A DNA stretch of 6,889 bases from Clostridiales bacterium (GTDB lineage Bacteria; Bacillota_B; Dehalobacteriia; UBA4068), in contig WRIA01000024.1 in NCBI GenBank assembly GCA_009782975.1, positions 1 through 6,889 on the forward strand, written 5' to 3'. Of this stretch, positions 3,989 to 6,889 are shown piece after piece. Positions within the stretch are counted from its first letter, which is position 1. Every line of letters starts with the position of its first letter. A model generated the notes under the pieces. The model ran no database searches. It worked only from the letters and a program-made list of their open reading frames with translations, and was not told where the DNA came from. A program made the position numbers and the translations under genes.

Positions 3989-6889
3989 ATGCGTAAGTTT
4001 ACCTATTGGCTGATCGGCCTGGCTGTTATAGGCATAGTAATAGGCTCGGTGCTGCTGCTTAACAATACGCGGGAGATATCTTTGGCCGCGGTGGAAAACG
4101 CCCTGGTCGAACCAACGCTGGCCGACACTGGCGGCGTGGATATAAGCTCTGCCTTCCGTTTCATTTTTACGGATGGAGTAAGCGCCAATGCAGTGCGGCG
4201 TTTTCTTGTGGTGGAACCGGCCGTAGAATTTAATTTTCACCAGGGTTTGCAGGCCAAAGAGGTGCTTGCCGTGCCTGTGGAGCCTTTGCAGCCGGGTCAG
4301 ATATACCGCTTTGCCTTGCATACCGAGGCCGGTACACTGCGCTGGGCCTTCCAGACCAAGCAGGAATGGCGCGTGGAAGCCGCTGTTCCCGGTATGGCCG
4401 ATGTTTTTGTGCGGCCGGATAGCGGCCTTAATATATATTTTAATCAAAGCATTGCCCCGGATTTTGCCGAGCTGCCCCATCATTTTCTGGTAGAACCGCA
4501 GGTCGACGGCAGTTTTGAGCAGGAAGGCAATTGCCTGCGTTTTATACCGGAAAAAGAGCTTGCCCCGCTTACGGTTTATACTGTAACGCTGCTTGCCGGG
4601 TTGCCGTCTTTAAGCAGCGATCTTACGCTGGCGGAAGATTACAGCTTTGCCTTCGAGACCGCAAATACCGATGGCAGCGCGCCACAAGCCCTGTGGTATG
4701 TTGCCGCGCTTTCCGTTTTTACGCCGGAGCAACACCCGGCGTTTGATTGCGATTTTTTTGACCGAGATAACAATATGGCGGCAAGATCCGCCGATGACCC
4801 ACTTGATAATACAGAGCCACGGCTAAATGTTACGCTTTACCGATACCCGGACGCTAAAGCGTATGCCGAAGATATACTGCTCTTGCGCGGTACATACCCG
4901 TTTTGGAGCCACAGGGGCCTTTACCCTCAGGAGGCGGATACGTCTGCCCTTACCCGCCTTTTTACAAATGAGCTGTATGCGCTGTCCGTAAGAGGTGGAT
5001 ACCGTTTAAGCTGGCCCAGCGCGCTGCCAACCGGCTGTTATCTGTTGCAGGCCAGTTATCGCGGGCAAAGCCGTGATATCCGCTTTCAAATAAGCGATCT
5101 TACAGCTTTTTTGGAAACATCCCTGCAAGAAAGCCTTTTTTGGATAAACAGAACTGAGGGTATCCCCGCTGCCGGTTGTCAGGTCACGCATATCAACAGC
5201 GGCGCCACCGGCCTGACGGATGAGGACGGCCTGCTGCGTTTGGAGCTGGCCCATGATCTGTCACAGTTGGCCGTGCCGGAATGGTTGCTTACCAAAAAGG
5301 ATGTTTATTTACTGCGCCAAGGATCTTCGGAGTTTGTGCTTACGGATTTTTTTAATACAGATACCCGTAGGTCGCAGGCAAGCGTGGATATCTGGCAATA
5401 CACGGTATTGAGTCAGGATACCTATAATAATGGCGATACGCTGGACTTTTGGGGCTATATGCGGCGGCGCGACAATGCGGAGTGGGAATGGAACCGCGTC
5501 AGCGTATATATCTGCGGGGTATCCGCGCCAAAAGAGCCGGTATGGCAGGGCTATGCGCCGCTGAACGGCAATATATTTCACGGCAGCCTGCCTTTGCCGC
5601 GCCTTACCCCCGGGCAGTACGAGTTGCAGATATGGCAAAGTGGGCAAATGCTGATAAGTAAGGGCTTTGCGGTGGAGGAAGGACCGCTTTGCTTAAGCGA
5701 GCCTGTGGCCGGTTCCGATGCGTTGCTGGCCGGTGACAAGGATTTTTATGCACTTCAGGAAGAATATACGCTTAGAGTTACAGGTGTAAATAAAGATTTT
5801 GCTCCCTGCCTGTTCATAAAAAGCGGAAACGGATTAAAAGAAGCCTTAGTGGAGCGGCAGGGACGGCATACCGCCGTGTTCAGCCGGGACGACCTGGGCG
5901 GTGCTTATTGGCAGGCGGCGGCTTTCGGCGGCGGGCACTATTATATAACGCCCTGTTACAGCCTATTGCCGGAAACGCTATCCCGCAGCCTGCATATAGA
6001 AGCGGAAATGGCGGAAGGAGCAGCCCTCTTTACAGTAAAAGACGCCGCCGGTACCGCCCATACCAATGTAAGCCTGCTGGCCATGATAGCGCCGCCGGGC
6101 CGCTTAACGGAGGATATGGCCGCCGCGCTTTATGCTCCTAACCGCGCAAACGGGCTTTTGGGCAGAGCCTATTTGCCGCAAAGATATCCGCGCCCCGGTG
6201 ACGATACGGCTACATGGGATAAAAAAGCCATTTGTTTTGCCGCCCTGGAATCGGACAAAAACGGCCGCGCGGAGCTGGAACTGCCGGATAGCTTGCCTTT
6301 GGGAGAGTGGCGGTTATATATCTGGGCCGTTGTGGATGACGATCTGCCACTGGCAGCGCACACACAAATACCACTGGATACTGGCGCAAAGGATGACCGG
6401 GACGCGCCGCCCCTAAAAACGGAAGGGGAATGGCTGTTCATAAGCGGCAGCGCGCGCCTGCAAGCCATGGAACTGCTGGAACTATCGCGGGGCGCTGCCG
6501 GCGGCGGCATAAAAGAACGCTGGGCCGCCCTTTACGCGGATGGCATTTTGGCCAAGGTATTGCCGGAGTATATTAAGCCGGCAACAGATGATGTGCTGCC
6601 GGACTGGAACGAATATCAGGATACGGATGGCGGCCTCCTTCAGCAGGCTGGCGCTTGTGCGGATATGTTTCTTTCCTTGCAGGCGGCTGCTTTGGAAGGC
6701 AGGGGAACGGATATCTGCGATAAAGCCGCTTTAACACGCTATTTTAAAGCTTATGCCATTATACCGCCCTCTCAGACAGACAGGGCCATGGCCCTGGCCG
6801 CGTTGGCCATTCTGGGGCAACCGGTATTACAGGAAATAAAGCTTACGCTGGCCGGGGAGGATCTGCCGCCTCTGGTCCGTACCTGCCTT
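3989..6889 (+). CDS. Alpha-2-macroglobulin-like protein with tandem Ig-like domains (3' partial)
   Basis: The frame stays open for 967 codons and leaves the window without a stop; bacterial members usually have about 1500-1900 residues. Bacterial alpha-2-macroglobulins are envelope protease traps. Order: two positive residues and a membrane anchor (6-24) without a lipobox Cys; two Big_5/SbsA-like Ig domains (about 40-124 and 126-224; the second ends with Tyr-Thr-Val-Thr-Leu and Phe-Glu-Thr); macroglobulin domains, including Thr-Asp-Glu-Asp-Gly (410-414) and Tyr-Asn-Asn-Gly-Asp-Thr (479-484, a weak form of the usual Tyr-Arg-Pro-Gly-Glu); a possible bait segment (702-746); the A2M signature ALESDKNG...LPDSLPLGEWRLYIWAV (752-781); and the start of the alpha-helical thioester-type domain with Asp-Gly-Gly (880-882). 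Where Gly-Cys-x-Glu-Gln is expected there is Gly-Gly-Ile-Lys-Glu-Arg (839-844), so the thioester appears absent, as in YfaS-type proteins. Twelve Cys are scattered through the visible part. The usual partner pbpC is not upstream; it could lie beyond the window. Confidence 0.85.
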   Translation, partial: MRKFTYWLIGLAVIGIVIGSVLLLNNTREISLAAVENALVEPTLADTGGVDISSAFRFIFTDGVSANAVRRFLVVEPAVEFNFHQGLQAKEVLAVPVEPLQPGQIYRFALHTEAGTLRWAFQTKQEWRVEAAVPGMADVFVRPDSGLNIYFNQSIAPDFAELPHHFLVEPQVDGSFEQEGNCLRFIPEKELAPLTVYTVTLLAGLPSLSSDLTLAEDYSFAFETANTDGSAPQALWYVAALSVFTPEQHPAFDCDFFDRDNNMAARSADDPLDNTEPRLNVTLYRYPDAKAYAEDILLLRGTYPFWSHRGLYPQEADTSALTRLFTNELYALSVRGGYRLSWPSALPTGCYLLQASYRGQSRDIRFQISDLTAFLETSLQESLFWINRTEGIPAAGCQVTHINSGATGLTDEDGLLRLELAHDLSQLAVPEWLLTKKDVYLLRQGSSEFVLTDFFNTDTRRSQASVDIWQYTVLSQDTYNNGDTLDFWGYMRRRDNAEWEWNRVSVYICGVSAPKEPVWQGYAPLNGNIFHGSLPLPRLTPGQYELQIWQSGQMLISKGFAVEEGPLCLSEPVAGSDALLAGDKDFYALQEEYTLRVTGVNKDFAPCLFIKSGNGLKEALVERQGRHTAVFSRDDLGGAYWQAAAFGGGHYYITPCYSLLPETLSRSLHIEAEMAEGAALFTVKDAAGTAHTNVSLLAMIAPPGRLTEDMAAALYAPNRANGLLGRAYLPQRYPRPGDDTATWDKKAICFAALESDKNGRAELELPDSLPLGEWRLYIWAVVDDDLPLAAHTQIPLDTGAKDDRDAPPLKTEGEWLFISGSARLQAMELLELSRGAAGGGIKERWAALYADGILAKVLPEYIKPATDDVLPDWNEYQDTDGGLLQQAGACADMFLSLQAAALEGRGTDICDKAALTRYFKAYAIIPPSQTDRAMALAALAILGQPVLQEIKLTLAGEDLPPLVRTCL

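Noticed and set aside
4266..6734. Several short plus-strand frames and minus-strand frames within the macroglobulin region
   Set aside because: One continuous frame from 3989 to the window end explains the region with coherent domain order, so the short ones are shadows and not evidence of frameshifts.

Overview
The window holds six protein-coding genes, two of them cut by the window edges. I saw no rRNA, tRNA, CRISPR array, insertion sequence or phage gene. The sequence is mid-GC and densely coding. Shine-Dalgarno sites are purine-rich, and AUA is used unusually often for isoleucine. The lysA-type protein belongs to the Firmicute-like branch of diaminopimelate decarboxylases, while a bacterial alpha-2-macroglobulin is normally a periplasmic protein of two-membraned cells. 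Together these suggest an anaerobic diderm Firmicute (Negativicutes-like). This is an inference from gene content, not a proven assignment.

Layout. (1) Bases 1-373, plus strand: the C-terminal part of a YfbR-type 5'-deoxynucleotidase. (2) Bases 370-1038, minus strand: a TraX-family membrane protein, convergent with yfbR and sharing the TTAA in which both stop codons lie. (3) Bases 1039-1127: a short divergent intergenic region. (4) Bases 1128-2628, plus strand: a HAD phosphatase overlapping by 8 bases a membrane-anchored trypsin-like (HtrA-type) serine protease that lacks a PDZ domain. (5) Bases 2629-2715: an intergenic region with a near-consensus sigma-70 promoter. (6) Bases 2716-6889, plus strand: lysA, then 19 bases later a very long open frame (967 codons and still open at the window end) that encodes a membrane-anchored alpha-2-macroglobulin-like protein.

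How the genes relate. yfbR (nucleotide-pool housekeeping), lysA (last step of lysine synthesis, drawing on the diaminopimelate also used in peptidoglycan) and the HAD phosphatase look like ordinary metabolism. The protease and the macroglobulin both carry one N-terminal membrane segment with the functional part predicted outside the cytoplasmic membrane, so this stretch has an envelope protease / protease-trap flavour. No wholly new system can be claimed. The most interesting item is the macroglobulin: the visible start of its thioester-type domain has no Cys-x-Glu-Gln motif, and it has a transmembrane anchor instead of a lipobox. Second is the lysA product, in which the His expected to stack on the cofactor is replaced by Met.
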